Counted from the stretch's first letter, positions 10,701-18,811 are shown. The stretch is 64,000 nt of DNA from Bernardetia sp. ABR2-2B (GCF_037126435.1 NZ_CP147020.1:2407293-2471292), one strand, 5' to 3'. Numbers and translations are program-made. Notes: a model not told the origin generated them from the sequence alone.

Positions 10701-11103
10701 TAATATCGTCCCAAAGTTCTTTGTAACGCATTACAGCCTCTCTACATTTTTGATTATAATCTTCAATAGAAATACTTTTACCTATGTCTTCTTTTGTAAT
10801 TCCTAATTCTTTTTCTACCTGTAATTCAATAGGCAGACCGTGCGTATCCCACCCTCCTTTACGCTTCACTTGAAAGCCTTTCAGCGTTTGGTAACGACAA
10901 AAAATATCCTTAATTGTACGAGCCATTACGTGGTGAATCCCTGGTTTTCCGTTGGCAGAAGGAGGTCCTTCAAAGAACGTAAAAGTAGGTTTGCCCTCTC
11001 TATTTTGGACAGAAGCCTCAAAAATCTTGTTCTCATTCCAAAAATGGAGAACATCTTTTGCTACACCTGCGTAACTTATATTTTTTGGTTCGGTATATTT
11101 CAT
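7735..11103 (-). CDS. ileS: Isoleucyl-tRNA synthetase
   Basis: 1122 residues, cytoplasmic; charges tRNA-Ile with isoleucine and edits valine. The class I signatures are present: the HIGH-region 'PPSANGKPGIHHVMART' near residue 45-60 (first His of HIGH not conserved, as is common in Bacteroidota) and 'KMSKRLGN' at 665-672. The CP1 editing domain lies between them ('LAWTTTPWTLPSN'), and a long C-terminal anticodon-binding and tail region follows. The length is well above the roughly 930-residue bacterial type and fits the longer eukaryote-like IleRS2 type, which is often less sensitive to mupirocin (inference). A weak -7 motif (TACCTTTG, 11157-11164 reverse) lies upstream. Confidence 0.97.
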   Translation of the reverse strand: MKYTEPKNISYAGVAKDVLHFWNENKIFEASVQNREGKPTFTFFEGPPSANGKPGIHHVMARTIKDIFCRYQTLKGFQVKRKGGWDTHGLPIELQVEKELGITKEDIGKSISIEDYNQKCREAVMRYKELWDDITTKMGYWVDLGNPYITFDRKYMETLWYLLKQFHEKGLLYKGYSIQPYSPAAGTGLSSHELNQPGCYREVKDLSMTAQFKVKGTANDFLLAWTTTPWTLPSNSALAVGKNIEYVKVETHNQYTKQPINVYVAKALLTKVFDPKKYVDHAIFDEEKHPNQHPYTILEQCKGEKLEGLEYEQLMPYVKPDETNGTAFRVILGDFVSTEDGTGIVHISPTFGADDARVAKLANIPAILVSDENGNPMPLVDKRGRFVKEVTDFAGEAVKEEYEPKEVTSAEGYESVDLRIAVKLKKSNRAFKVEKYEHNYPHCWRTDKPILYYPLDSWFIKTTDYKERMVELNKTINWKPASTGEGRFGNWLENLVDWNLSRSRYWGTPLPIWRNEEGTEEVCIGSIKDLLAGIQEANDSKVLSVEEVKANRTFLEEFMANRADLHRPYVDNITLVKGKTKLTRELDLIDVWFDSGAMPYAQWHYPFEQNEIFEKSFPADFIAEGVDQTRGWFFTLHAIGTMLFDSVAYKNVISNGLVLDKNGSKMSKRLGNTVNPFETLEKFGADPTRWYLIENSNPWDSLRFNQDGITEIQRKFFNTLQNTYSFFALYANLDDFDFDENNLIPISKRPESDRWVISKLHSLIAEVDAAFAEYEPTKAARAMSKFVTADLSNWYVRLNRKRFWKAELVEDKIAAYQTLHTCLETIAVLASPIAPFYSDFVYRNLKKADKDNKTVSVHLADFPVSDESFINKDLETQMELAQQISSMTHALRKKNQMRVRQPLQKIMVAVANEETQNHIKAVQELILSEVNVKELEFLAPDSDKLTKTIKPNFKKLGGQYGKAMPKIAAQVKAMTQSDIATLEQTGVFTLNLDGEVIPLSPDDVEIGTEDIEGWVVMSENGITVALDVNLTDELRQEGVARDLVNRIQNLRKDEGLDVQDKILLQVEKGSELLNGALSNFKKYICDETQALEMEVLDSVNDSVELETEETKVNLAMKVHQLS

Positions 11104-11241
11104 TTTTTTTATATATTCAATTCCAGTAAATGGCTATTCAATTTTAATCAATTTCACAAAGGTAAGAAATTGTAAATTAAAAAGATAGTGAGCTAGGGGG
11201 AGATTTTTTAAATAGGATTAGCTAGGGATTCGTAGGATTAA

Positions 11242-11270
11242 TAGGATTAATAGGATTTGAAAATACAGAT
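11242..11270 (+). repeat. Left arm of inverted repeat flanking GxxExxY gene
   Basis: 29 nt that match the reverse complement of 11716-11744 at 28 of 29 positions. The arm is preceded by extra degenerate copies of the unit TAGGATTA from 11213 onward, forming a short tandem tract. Confidence 0.85.
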
Positions 11271-11294
11271 TAATGTAAATGCAGTAAATCATAT

Positions 11295-11675
11295 TTATTT
11301 CTTTTCTAATAGTGTTCTTCTTCTAATTTTTGGTTCTAATCCAAAATTTAATAATAAACCAACTTCGATTCCTGTTGCTTTGAGATAATTGTATAGTTGA
11401 GCTTCGTGTACGGAAGATATATTTTGAACAGCTTTTAGCTCTAAGATTACAACATCATTTACTAAAATATCGGCAAAATAAAGTCCTACTTCAAAATCAT
11501 CATAATATACTTTGATAGGAACTTGCGTTTTTGCGTGTAGTCCCATTCTTGTAAGCTCAATAGATAATGCTTTTTCATATACATTTTCCAAAAAACCATA
11601 CCCTAACTTATTATATACTGTATAATATCCTTTTATTATTTTTTCTGTTAGCTCAATGTATTTTTGATTTTCCAT
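11295..11675 (-). CDS. GxxExxY-family protein
   Basis: 126 residues from the ATG at 11675. An upstream in-frame ATG at 11729 would add 18 residues, but it falls inside the right repeat arm and those residues do not look conserved, so I prefer 11675. The family signature is visible as 'GYGFLENVYEKAL', followed by 'VGLYFADILVNDVVILELKA', a PD-(D/E)xK-like core (D then ExK), and 'AQLYNYLKATGIEVGLLLNFG'. The molecular role of the family is not established; a nuclease-like fold has been suggested. It is flanked by 29-nt inverted repeats, which suggests it moves or moved as a cassette. Confidence 0.88.
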   Translation of the reverse strand: MENQKYIELTEKIIKGYYTVYNKLGYGFLENVYEKALSIELTRMGLHAKTQVPIKVYYDDFEVGLYFADILVNDVVILELKAVQNISSVHEAQLYNYLKATGIEVGLLLNFGLEPKIRRRTLLEKK

Positions 11676-11715
11676 ATTCAAACTAGATTTAAACGTTGCT
11701 TTAGAATTGGAATTT

Positions 11716-11744
11716 ATCTGTATTTTCAAATCCTGTTAATCCTA
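11716..11744 (-). repeat. Right arm of inverted repeat flanking GxxExxY gene
   Basis: Reverse-complement partner (28/29) of 11242-11270. Together with the left arm it brackets the GxxExxY gene at about 40-45 nt on either side of its coding region. Confidence 0.85.
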
Positions 11745-11812
11745 CCAATCTTTAACCAATACTAAAAAAGTGTTTTCTTAATTAAAAATCATAAAATTAC
11801 TAATTTTCCTTA

Positions 11813-11841
11813 CCATTGTTGGTGTTTTGACACAGCAACAA
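11813..11841. repeat. REP-like palindrome containing CCATTGTTGGTGTTTT
   Basis: The 16-mer CCATTGTTGGTGTTTT at 11813-11828 occurs again in exact reverse orientation at 24978-24993. TTGTTGGTGT can pair imperfectly with ACACAGCAACAA. It lies between the GxxExxY gene and the retropepsin-like gene. Confidence 0.5.
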
Positions 11842-11875
11842 CAAAATAACCTATCATACTTTCTACAACCTCACT

Positions 11876-12310
11876 CTACTTCTTTTTCTTAGGAAGAGGC
11901 AACATATAAGTTTGCGAACAATCTACCAAAAAGCGTTTGCTTAATAGCTTTCTACCTAGTAGAATTGGATAGCGCATACTTTTTCGGTCTGTAAGTGTAA
12001 AATCTGTCTTGTAATCACTTCTTCCTATACGTATGCGAGTACGAATTTTGTAACGAGTTTGTGTGATACCGTTTGAGCTACGCACTTTTTTTTGAGAAAA
12101 TTCCTCCAAGCGATATTCTTTTTCTTGATAATCTTCATGCGTAGGGTCTAACATAGAGAAACACAAAAACTGTTTTTCTTCTTCTTCAACTACTCTAATA
12201 TTATGACAATGCAAAGACGAAGTATAAGCTCCTGTATCTGTTTTGGCATCTATTACGGGAACGCCCAAATCTGTTAAACCTACTGATTCTACTCTTCCAA
12301 TAATTTCCAT
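11876..12310 (-). CDS. Retropepsin-like aspartic peptidase (putative ATP-dependent zinc protease family, RimK-associated)
   Basis: 144 residues, no signal peptide. The N-terminus 'IGRVESVGLTDLGVPVIDAKTDTGAYTSSLHC' (shown by its core DTGAYTSS at about residues 26-33) is characteristic of the Zn_protease/DUF785 family, which has a retropepsin fold with catalytic Asp in DTGA. The C-terminal part 'MRYPILLGRKLL' is the second conserved block. In other bacteria such genes often sit beside rimK-type ATP-grasp ligases; none is seen here. Proteolytic activity for the family is not well proven. Confidence 0.82.
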   Translation of the reverse strand: MEIIGRVESVGLTDLGVPVIDAKTDTGAYTSSLHCHNIRVVEEEEKQFLCFSMLDPTHEDYQEKEYRLEEFSQKKVRSSNGITQTRYKIRTRIRIGRSDYKTDFTLTDRKSMRYPILLGRKLLSKRFLVDCSQTYMLPLPKKKK

Positions 12311-12418
12311 TTTGTACTATTTTTTTATGAAAAATCTCGTTATTTTAATCTAAAACTTACTAATTTGTTTAGCTTTACAAAAATCAACTAAGAATTTGAT
12401 TACTAAAAAAACTCCATT

Positions 12419-13459
12419 ATGTTGAAGCAAAAACTTCTTTACAGTTTATTTATAATCCTGATTACTACAATTTCTTTTTTTAGCTGTCAAACAAAGAAAA
12501 GCGAAATAAGTCAGAATAGCGAATCAGATAGAATAAAGAATAGCTTAAAAGACAAATCAGATGATGAAATAGTATTAGATTCTGACCCAACTACAGAAAT
12601 AAACTTAAAGGATAACAAACAGAACTTTGAGGCTTTTATGAAAATTAGAAGCTCTATTGAAGGCTTACAAACTTCAAATCAGGCAGAAGAAAGTATTTAT
12701 TATTGGGAAGGAAGCATTTATTCTTTCATAAGTGGAGAACGCAGTAAAAAACTGATGGGAATGAAAGGCTTTAGCGTATCAAGATGGATAAAAACAGATT
12801 CTTCAAGACAGCTTATGACTAGAGAAGTAGCTTTATACACAGACCCAAAGACAGGAGAAATTTTAGAGAAAATGAAAAACCCTCTTTTAGATGAAAAAAA
12901 TGATTCCGTAGAAGTTATTCACGTTTGGAACAACCCTGTAAATCAGCGTTTTCCTTTTAATATAAAAGAAAATTACGACCAAAAGCCAAAAGAAAGTAGC
13001 GTTTATGGTATTCCTTATAGTGAGTTAGGACAAGATATGGTTTGTTTTTATGCAGATATTTTTCTGACTTATCCATCACTTATTACTCGCAAAGAATTTC
13101 CAAATAATGTGCAGAGTGATTTGTATCAAGGAGCAGAACTTTTCCAGTTTTTTGTAAAGAAAGATGATTTAGAAAATCCAATGCTAACTGATATTCCTGC
13201 CACTATTTCGTGGACACGTATCGGACAATGGCTTCCATTTATGAATATGAGCGATAGACAAGGATATTTAGTGTATCAATGTAGAGGATATAAAATTTTG
13301 GAAGGCTTTGAAGGCTTACCACAAGATGTAAAGGATTATGTAAGAGCAAAACAGCCAGTTTTCGAACATGCACCTACGGAATATTCTCAGCCGAATGAAA
13401 CAAGTTGGTCGTATTTTAAGAAAGTGAGAAGGGGAGAGGAAATGGGTGTTGGAAAATAG
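12419..13459 (+). CDS. DUF1838-family lipoprotein
   Basis: 346 residues. The N-terminus has a hydrophobic segment and a lipobox ending 'ISFFSC' (about Cys22), so it is predicted to be an exported lipoprotein. From residue 75 the sequence resembles DUF1838: 'YYWEGSIYSFISGERSKKL', 'MKGFSVSRW' and later 'ISWTRIGQWLPFMNMSDRQG' and 'FEHAPTEY'. The family's biochemical role is unknown. Convergent with the next lipoprotein gene (19 nt apart). Confidence 0.75.
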   Translation: MLKQKLLYSLFIILITTISFFSCQTKKSEISQNSESDRIKNSLKDKSDDEIVLDSDPTTEINLKDNKQNFEAFMKIRSSIEGLQTSNQAEESIYYWEGSIYSFISGERSKKLMGMKGFSVSRWIKTDSSRQLMTREVALYTDPKTGEILEKMKNPLLDEKNDSVEVIHVWNNPVNQRFPFNIKENYDQKPKESSVYGIPYSELGQDMVCFYADIFLTYPSLITRKEFPNNVQSDLYQGAELFQFFVKKDDLENPMLTDIPATISWTRIGQWLPFMNMSDRQGYLVYQCRGYKILEGFEGLPQDVKDYVRAKQPVFEHAPTEYSQPNETSWSYFKKVRRGEEMGVGK

Positions 13460-13477
13460 GAATTGGAAAAATATCAG

Positions 13478-14278
13478 TTACTCAACACAAACTGTATCTA
13501 TACTTATTATTTTCCCTTCTTTATCATATTTGGTAATTTCTTTTTTATTCTCTAATTCTTGTTTATCACTATTGAACTTTAAATATTCAGCTTCTTCTAT
13601 TACCCTAAAACTAAATTTTTCAATTTTGTATAATTTGCTTATTACTTTATAAGAACAAAAGACTTCTTGCTTTTTAATATTTAATTTCACATTTCTCAAT
13701 TCAGTTTCATTATCATATTCAAGTGATTTTGTAACAGGATTATAAAATAAAAATAGATAGCCATTTCCGTAAGAACCACCACTTGAAATTTCTACAAAAG
13801 CATCTTTGTAATTATCGCTATTTATATCAATTTTATTTAGATTAATGCTAGAAAACCCTACAAGATAAGTTACAGAATGAATTTTTTGATATTTATTTTC
13901 TGTAAATTTATAAATACCTATTTTTGAATTATCTGCTAAAAGAGCAAATTTTTCATTTTCCAATTTAAAAATAGAAACGTGAAGTCCTATGTTGTGTACA
14001 GTTTTTGAAAGATTATCAACATCATTGTAGAGAGCTAATGACTTTTCATAATCTGACCTATACCAACCTAGAGAATCCGAAGGTTCTTTATTATCTCCAT
14101 TTGAATAAATATACCAATAAATCAAATGTTCTTCTTTTGGCTCTGTTTCTACTACCTTTGTTTCGATAATTTCAGTTTGAATAGAATCTAAATTTGTTGT
14201 ACCATCTTGCTCAATTGTTTTTTTTGTAGGCGAACAAGCAGATAAGAGTAAAGTCAGAAGTAAAAAAGTATTTTTCAT
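13478..14278 (-). CDS. Hypothetical lipoprotein
   Basis: 266 residues with a lipobox (LLLSAC, Cys15). The mature part is hydrophilic; a segment 'NLNKIDINSDNYKDAFVEIS' resembles an FG-GAP/VCBS-like calcium-binding stretch (D-x-N-x-D), but only one copy is visible. Function unknown. It is divergent from the glycosyltransferase gene (17 nt between starts), so the two probably share a promoter region, and convergent with the DUF1838 gene. Confidence 0.75.
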   Translation of the reverse strand: MKNTFLLLTLLLSACSPTKKTIEQDGTTNLDSIQTEIIETKVVETEPKEEHLIYWYIYSNGDNKEPSDSLGWYRSDYEKSLALYNDVDNLSKTVHNIGLHVSIFKLENEKFALLADNSKIGIYKFTENKYQKIHSVTYLVGFSSINLNKIDINSDNYKDAFVEISSGGSYGNGYLFLFYNPVTKSLEYDNETELRNVKLNIKKQEVFCSYKVISKLYKIEKFSFRVIEEAEYLKFNSDKQELENKKEITKYDKEGKIISIDTVCVE

Positions 14279-14295
14279 TGTGAGAATAAAAAAGC

Positions 14296-15492
14296 GTGAA
14301 TCAAATTTATATTTTTTGGATTATTCTATCAACTAGCCTTATTCTGCAAGGTAGTTTTTTTGTCGTAATTTTTAAACTACTTTTTTATAGAGAAGATAAA
14401 AATAAAACGGCTAAAATAGTTTCTCAAAAATCTATTTCTCTTGTCATTGCAGCACGAAATGAAGCACATAACTTAGAAAAATTACTTCTTTCTATTTTCA
14501 ATCAAAGTTATGATAATTTTGAAGTAATTATTGTCAATGACCGTTCAGAAGATAATTCTTTAGAGATTTTAGAAAAATTCAAACTAGAAAACCCTGCTAA
14601 AAACTTTCATTTTATTTCTATCAAAGAAAAACCTCAAAATTGGAATGGGAAAAAATATGCTTTACAAACTGGAATAAAAGCTGCCAAAAACGAAATTATT
14701 TTACTGACAGATGCTGACTGCCAACCAAAAGATGAGTTTTGGATAGAAAAAATGGCAAACTCTTTTAATAATGAAAATTCTGACAAAAAAATAAATGCAG
14801 TTGTAGGAGTTTCGTTGTACAAAAATCAAAATACAACTCATTCTTTCTTAAATTGGTTTATCAATAATGAAACATTAATTACTGCACTTCAATATATTTC
14901 TTTTGCTAATTTTGGAATGGCATATATGGGAGTAGGAAGAAATTTAGCTTATAAAAAAAGTGTTTTCTTTAATGAAAAGAATGAAAGTAATTTTGAAAAA
15001 ATAGCTTCTCAATTAGGAGGCGATGATGATTTAATTTTTTCAGAAAGTCATTTTTATCAAAATATAGAAATCTGTTTAGATGGACAAACAGAAAGCAAAC
15101 CTCCTCAAAATTTTAGAGAATGGCGACATCAAAAACGGCGACATTTGGCTGTTGGAACAAAATATTCTTTTCGTCAAAAAGTTATTTCTAGTATTTATCC
15201 TTTAAGTATATTTTTTTGGTATGTTGCTGTTTTAGGTTTTCTTATCAATGGCTTTTATGAAGTTTTAGGTCTTGAACTTTTTCGTCAGGTGCTTTTTTTT
15301 GCTATTTTGCGTATGTTCTATAATCAACTACAAAATAATAAAGTTTTGGGTCGTTCTGGTTATAAAGATTTTCAGCAAAAGTTTCTAAAGGAATTTTTTA
15401 CTCATTTTTTTGGTTTTGAATTGGTATTTATTTTTTATTATTTCGTAATGGGAATAGGTGTTATTCTTCTTCCTCCCAAAAACTGGAAATAA
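14296..15492 (+). CDS. Membrane-bound GT2-family glycosyltransferase
   Basis: 398 residues from a GTG start. An N-terminal transmembrane helix (about 5-27) leads into a GT-A catalytic domain: 'SLVIAARNEAHNLEKLLLSI', 'VIIVNDRSEDNS', the metal-binding 'LLTDADCQP' and the acceptor-side 'GGDDDLIFSE'. 'HQKRRHLAVG' is in the place of the Q/RxxRW motif. Two or three transmembrane helices follow at the C-terminus. It is expected to transfer a sugar from a nucleotide sugar to a lipid or envelope glycan; the exact substrate cannot be told. Confidence 0.88.
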   Translation: MNQIYIFWIILSTSLILQGSFFVVIFKLLFYREDKNKTAKIVSQKSISLVIAARNEAHNLEKLLLSIFNQSYDNFEVIIVNDRSEDNSLEILEKFKLENPAKNFHFISIKEKPQNWNGKKYALQTGIKAAKNEIILLTDADCQPKDEFWIEKMANSFNNENSDKKINAVVGVSLYKNQNTTHSFLNWFINNETLITALQYISFANFGMAYMGVGRNLAYKKSVFFNEKNESNFEKIASQLGGDDDLIFSESHFYQNIEICLDGQTESKPPQNFREWRHQKRRHLAVGTKYSFRQKVISSIYPLSIFFWYVAVLGFLINGFYEVLGLELFRQVLFFAILRMFYNQLQNNKVLGRSGYKDFQQKFLKEFFTHFFGFELVFIFYYFVMGIGVILLPPKNWK

Positions 15493-15651
15493 TGTAGAGC
15501 CAAAATCAAATTTTAAAAAGTGTGTCAAAATGACAATTTCTTACTTAGTTTGTATTTATGGATTAAAAATAGCTAGTTAATATAGATAGAATAAAAGTTA
15601 TTTCTACTGATGAAATGACATTACAAAAAAAGTATTATTACACCTCTATTG

Positions 15652-16314
15652 ATGAAAGACAATAAAAACACCTCTAAAAATTCAGAAGAAAATAAAAATC
15701 CGTTATCTAATGCTGATAATAAAGAATTTTCAGATAAAGCATTAAAGGATTTTGATTTGATTGATTTGGCAGTCAAAGGCGACCAACAAGCCTATGCCGA
15801 ACTGATGAATCGTTACAAGAATTCGGTGTATTTTATGCTTCTCAAAATGGTAAAAAATACAGATGATGCCGAAGATTTGACAGTTGAGGCATTTACGAAA
15901 GCTTTCAAGAGTCTGAAAAAATTCAAGAAAGAATATACTTTCAGTACGTGGCTTTTTCGTATTGCTACAAATAATTGTATTGACTTTATTCGTAAGAAAA
16001 AACTAGAAACACTTAGTTTGCATACGCCTTACAAAAACGATTCGGGGGAGCAAATTCAGATGGATGTTCCAGACAAAAATCTTACGCCACAAGAAGCAGC
16101 TATAAGAACACAGAAAATAGAAATTATAAGAAATTTTGTCGAACAGCTCCCTCCAAAATACAAGAAATTAGTAGAGTTGCGCTACTTCAAAGAACTTTCT
16201 TATGATGAGATAGCAAAAGAACTAGATGCACCTCTAGGAACTGTAAAGGCACAATTACACAGAGCAAGAGAATTGATGTACGACTTAGTTAAAAATAAGC
16301 GTGATGTGATTTAG
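15652..16314 (+). CDS. ECF-type RNA polymerase sigma factor
   Basis: 220 residues from the ATG at 15652; a TTG immediately before it is in frame but is less likely. Region 2 (about 45-115) shows 'AYAELMNRYKNSVYFMLLK' and 'TFSTWLFRIATNNCIDFIRK', and region 4 (about 160-215) shows 'LPPKYKKLVELRYFKELSYD' and 'LGTVKAQLHRARELM'. The first 40 residues are a hydrophilic, Asn/Lys-rich extension. No anti-sigma factor gene is adjacent. A strong intrinsic terminator follows at once. Confidence 0.93.
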   Translation: MKDNKNTSKNSEENKNPLSNADNKEFSDKALKDFDLIDLAVKGDQQAYAELMNRYKNSVYFMLLKMVKNTDDAEDLTVEAFTKAFKSLKKFKKEYTFSTWLFRIATNNCIDFIRKKKLETLSLHTPYKNDSGEQIQMDVPDKNLTPQEAAIRTQKIEIIRNFVEQLPPKYKKLVELRYFKELSYDEIAKELDAPLGTVKAQLHRARELMYDLVKNKRDVI

Positions 16315-16323
16315 AATTTTTTT

Positions 16324-16356
16324 AAACCTATAAAATTTATTTTTTATAGGTTTTTT
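16324..16356 (+). terminator. Intrinsic terminator after sigma factor
   Basis: AAACCTATAAAA pairs perfectly with TTTTATAGGTTT and a T run follows. It starts 9 nt after the sigma factor stop. Confidence 0.85.
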
Positions 16357-16385
16357 GTTGGGCTGTCTTCTATATCTATTTCAAA

Positions 16386-16886
16386 ATGATTAAATATAAA
16401 CTAATCCTTCTAATTATTTTCTTTGGACTTGCTTTTATTTCTTGCAAGTCAAATATAAAAAGTGAGAAATTAATTGGTAATTTACATTATCAAACCGTCC
16501 TCGTTCCAAGAAGTCTGTATAACATGCCAGATAGTGTAGTTGATAAAATTGAACTGCGTTATGCATCTTTACCTAATTCAACCATTGCAAAAGACACATT
16601 ATTGTCTATCATAATAAATAGAAATTTAAAGAATAATCCGTATATCTTTCTTAGAAAAAAAGATGGCGAAATAGTAACTATTTACATGGAAAAACCTCAA
16701 TATCAAGAGTTTACAAGATTTAAATATAAAGAATTGATTGCAAAGGAACAGAAAGTAGTTATAAAATTGAAAGCAGACAAATTAATGGGTAGATATTATA
16801 AATGCATTTCTATCAAAAGTGTGAAAATTGAAAAAGGAAAAACTCTAGGTAAACAAGGTAAATTTTTATTTTATGAGTATGAATAA
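16386..16886 (+). CDS. Hypothetical lipoprotein
   Basis: 166 residues with a hydrophobic N-terminus and lipobox (LAFISC, Cys20). The rest is a lysine-rich, beta-strand-like domain with no family I recognise. It is bracketed by two intrinsic terminators (16324-16356 and 16893-16929), so it forms its own transcription unit. Confidence 0.7.
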   Translation: MIKYKLILLIIFFGLAFISCKSNIKSEKLIGNLHYQTVLVPRSLYNMPDSVVDKIELRYASLPNSTIAKDTLLSIIINRNLKNNPYIFLRKKDGEIVTIYMEKPQYQEFTRFKYKELIAKEQKVVIKLKADKLMGRYYKCISIKSVKIEKGKTLGKQGKFLFYEYE

Positions 16887-16892
16887 AATCAG

Positions 16893-16929
16893 AAAGCTCC
16901 TTTCATTTTAAAAACTTGAAAGGAGTTTT
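16893..16929 (+). terminator. Intrinsic terminator
   Basis: A hairpin of AAAGCTCCTTTCA and TGAAAGGAGTTTT (one G-T pair) followed by T-rich sequence, 7 nt after the lipoprotein stop. Confidence 0.8.
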
Positions 16930-17073
16930 GCTTTTCGAATTATTTATCTTCTACTATTTCCAAGCCTTTAGAGTGTCAATAAAATGCTTGACGAGAGTGT
17001 TTCATTCAAACTTAAAACACACTAATTTCGTATCTCTAATAAAAGGTATAAATAATCTAACTCTTAGAAAACC

Positions 17074-17676
17074 ATGGGCTTACCAAAAGAAGAAGTAAAA
17101 CCTCAAAAATTAACTTTTCAAGAATATATTAATTTAGAAAAAGAAAATAATCAAAAGTATGAATACCATGACGGTTTTGTGATTGCAATGGCTGGAGGAA
17201 CAAGAAACCATTCAAGGATTTCGACGAATATAACGTCAAAGTTATTCTCTATCTTGGAAGAAAAAGGAGATAAATGTGAAGTTTTTAATAGTGATACAAA
17301 ATTAGGCTTTCAAGACAAAAGTAAATATTTGTATCCTGATGCTATGGTTGTCTGTGGAGATATAGAAGAATCTAGGCACAATCAAGATATTACAAATCCA
17401 ATAATTATTATTGAAGTTTTATCAAAATCAACAGAAGAGCTTGATAGAAAAGATAAATTTGGTCTATACAAACAAGTTCCTAGCTTAGAATATTATGTTT
17501 TGATTTCACAAGACAAACCACAAATAGAAGTGTATAGAAAAATGAAAGTAGAAGATAATAAATCCTTATGGCAAATTGAAATTATTACAGGAATGGATAA
17601 AATGTTAGTTTTTCCTACTTTAGATATAGAGATTTCTTTTGCATTGATTTATAAAAAAGTAGAATTTGAGAGGTAA
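17074..17676 (+). CDS. Uma2-family (DUF820) putative restriction-endonuclease-like protein
   Basis: 200 residues. Conserved Uma2 blocks are present: 'LTFQEYINLEKENNQKYEYHD', shown here by its core EYHDG, then 'YLYPDAMVVCGD' and 'PIIIIEVLSKSTEELDRKDK'. The PD then (I)xEVLSxST pattern forms the PD-(D/E)xK nuclease-like active site. The natural role of these often multicopy proteins is unknown. Start chosen at 17074 because the family starts close to 'KLTFQEY'. Confidence 0.88.
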   Translation: MGLPKEEVKPQKLTFQEYINLEKENNQKYEYHDGFVIAMAGGTRNHSRISTNITSKLFSILEEKGDKCEVFNSDTKLGFQDKSKYLYPDAMVVCGDIEESRHNQDITNPIIIIEVLSKSTEELDRKDKFGLYKQVPSLEYYVLISQDKPQIEVYRKMKVEDNKSLWQIEIITGMDKMLVFPTLDIEISFALIYKKVEFER

Positions 17677-17685
17677 ATTTAAAAT

Positions 17686-17823
17686 ATGAAAGATTTCATA
17701 AGTGACTTGTTTTTATATAGTAGTTATTATTTTCTTTTTGGTTTTGTGTTTTTCTTTCTAATAATTGTAGTAGTTTCTATTATGATAATAAAAAAAGCAA
17801 TAAAACATGAAGAAGATAAATAA
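17686..17823 (+). CDS. Small membrane protein (45 aa)
   Basis: A short ORF begins 9 nt after the Uma2 stop and encodes 45 residues: an acidic start, a single long hydrophobic segment (about residues 10-35, 'YFLFGFVFFFLIIVVVSIM') and a charged tail (KKAIKHEEDK). It overlaps the start of the downstream gene by 17 nt in another frame, which suggests coupled translation. No homologue recognised. The hydrophobicity pattern and position argue for a real gene, but the size leaves doubt. Confidence 0.5.
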   Translation: MKDFISDLFLYSSYYFLFGFVFFFLIIVVVSIMIIKKAIKHEEDK

Positions 17824-18811
17824 ATTTATTGTACTAATAACGTCTTTACTGGTTTGCTTGATTACTAAATCTTATTCACAAGATATAAGTAAAGGCTATT
17901 GTGAAAGCTATATTGTTAGTAGAGAAAATAATAAAAAATTAGATAGCTTAATAACTAATAAAAAGCTATTAATTATTGGTGAAGTACATTCAATGCCTGA
18001 AAACTCTTTATATTACCTTCTTATTATAGATAGGCTAATAAGCTTAGGATATAAAAAAGCTACTCTGTATATAGAGATGACTCCAATATTTGCTTGGTTT
18101 TTAAATGATTTGATAAATAATTCTAATAATCAGAATTATAAAGACTATAGACTAAATAAAGAAGATTATGCTCTTGTCGAAGGGCTAATCGTCCGTAAAA
18201 ATAAAATAAAAGTAAATATAATAGGTGTTGATGTGGATGCCAACGTACTCAGAAAACAAAATAACCGATTGATAAATCAATTACTTAGAAAAGTACCTGA
18301 TTCTGTTACGTTTGAGCATTTGAAAAAATTAAGAGATGCAAAAAAAACAAAAATTTTATATTCATTAACTGAAGAAGTATATAAAGATTCTACATTATTA
18401 TCTTTTTACAAGAATGTAATGGAAGAAATTGATTTTATTTACTTCAAAGATCAGATAATTGCAATGAATGAAGTAGGAAGAGTAAAGTTTAGTAAACCTA
18501 CTGATAAAATAGATATGCGAGATAAATGGATGGCTTCACGAATAAATTTTACCTTAGATACATCACAAATTCATATATACCCTGTAGGATTATATCATAT
18601 AATACCACGCAACAAAGAAAAAAATTGTGAGTTAGTTAAAAATATATCAAAGATAGATAGGAAAGATATTGTTATAGTTCCAATAATGTATCGTGGATTA
18701 AGTATGTTCTTTTATTTGGAAGAACTTATTGAACCATTCAATGATAAAGAAAGAAAACTACAAAAAATGTTAGAAAGTAAAATATTTGATGCCATATTTT
18801 ATACTCCTTAA
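17807..18811 (+). CDS. Exported ChaN/erythromycin-esterase-like protein
   Basis: 334 residues with a signal peptide (about 1-24, ending near KSYSQD). The motif 'LLIIGEVHSMPENSLYYL' near residues 45-62 and 'ATLYIEM' resemble the GE-x-H and E blocks of the EreA/ChaN-like fold, which is found in haem-binding lipoproteins and erythromycin esterases. A later His ('GLYHIIPRN') could complete the site. Assignment rests on these motifs only. The gene overlaps the 45-residue membrane ORF and may be cotranscribed with it. Confidence 0.6.
   Translation: MKKINKFIVLITSLLVCLITKSYSQDISKGYCESYIVSRENNKKLDSLITNKKLLIIGEVHSMPENSLYYLLIIDRLISLGYKKATLYIEMTPIFAWFLNDLINNSNNQNYKDYRLNKEDYALVEGLIVRKNKIKVNIIGVDVDANVLRKQNNRLINQLLRKVPDSVTFEHLKKLRDAKKTKILYSLTEEVYKDSTLLSFYKNVMEEIDFIYFKDQIIAMNEVGRVKFSKPTDKIDMRDKWMASRINFTLDTSQIHIYPVGLYHIIPRNKEKNCELVKNISKIDRKDIVIVPIMYRGLSMFFYLEELIEPFNDKERKLQKMLESKIFDAIFYTP

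Noticed and set aside
11676-11729. 18-residue N-terminal extension of the GxxExxY protein
   Set aside because: The upstream ATG lies within the inverted-repeat arm and the family begins near MENQK.
16916-17098. 60-codon plus-strand ORF before Uma2 gene
   Set aside because: It begins inside a terminator hairpin and overlaps the Uma2 start; composition is not protein-like.
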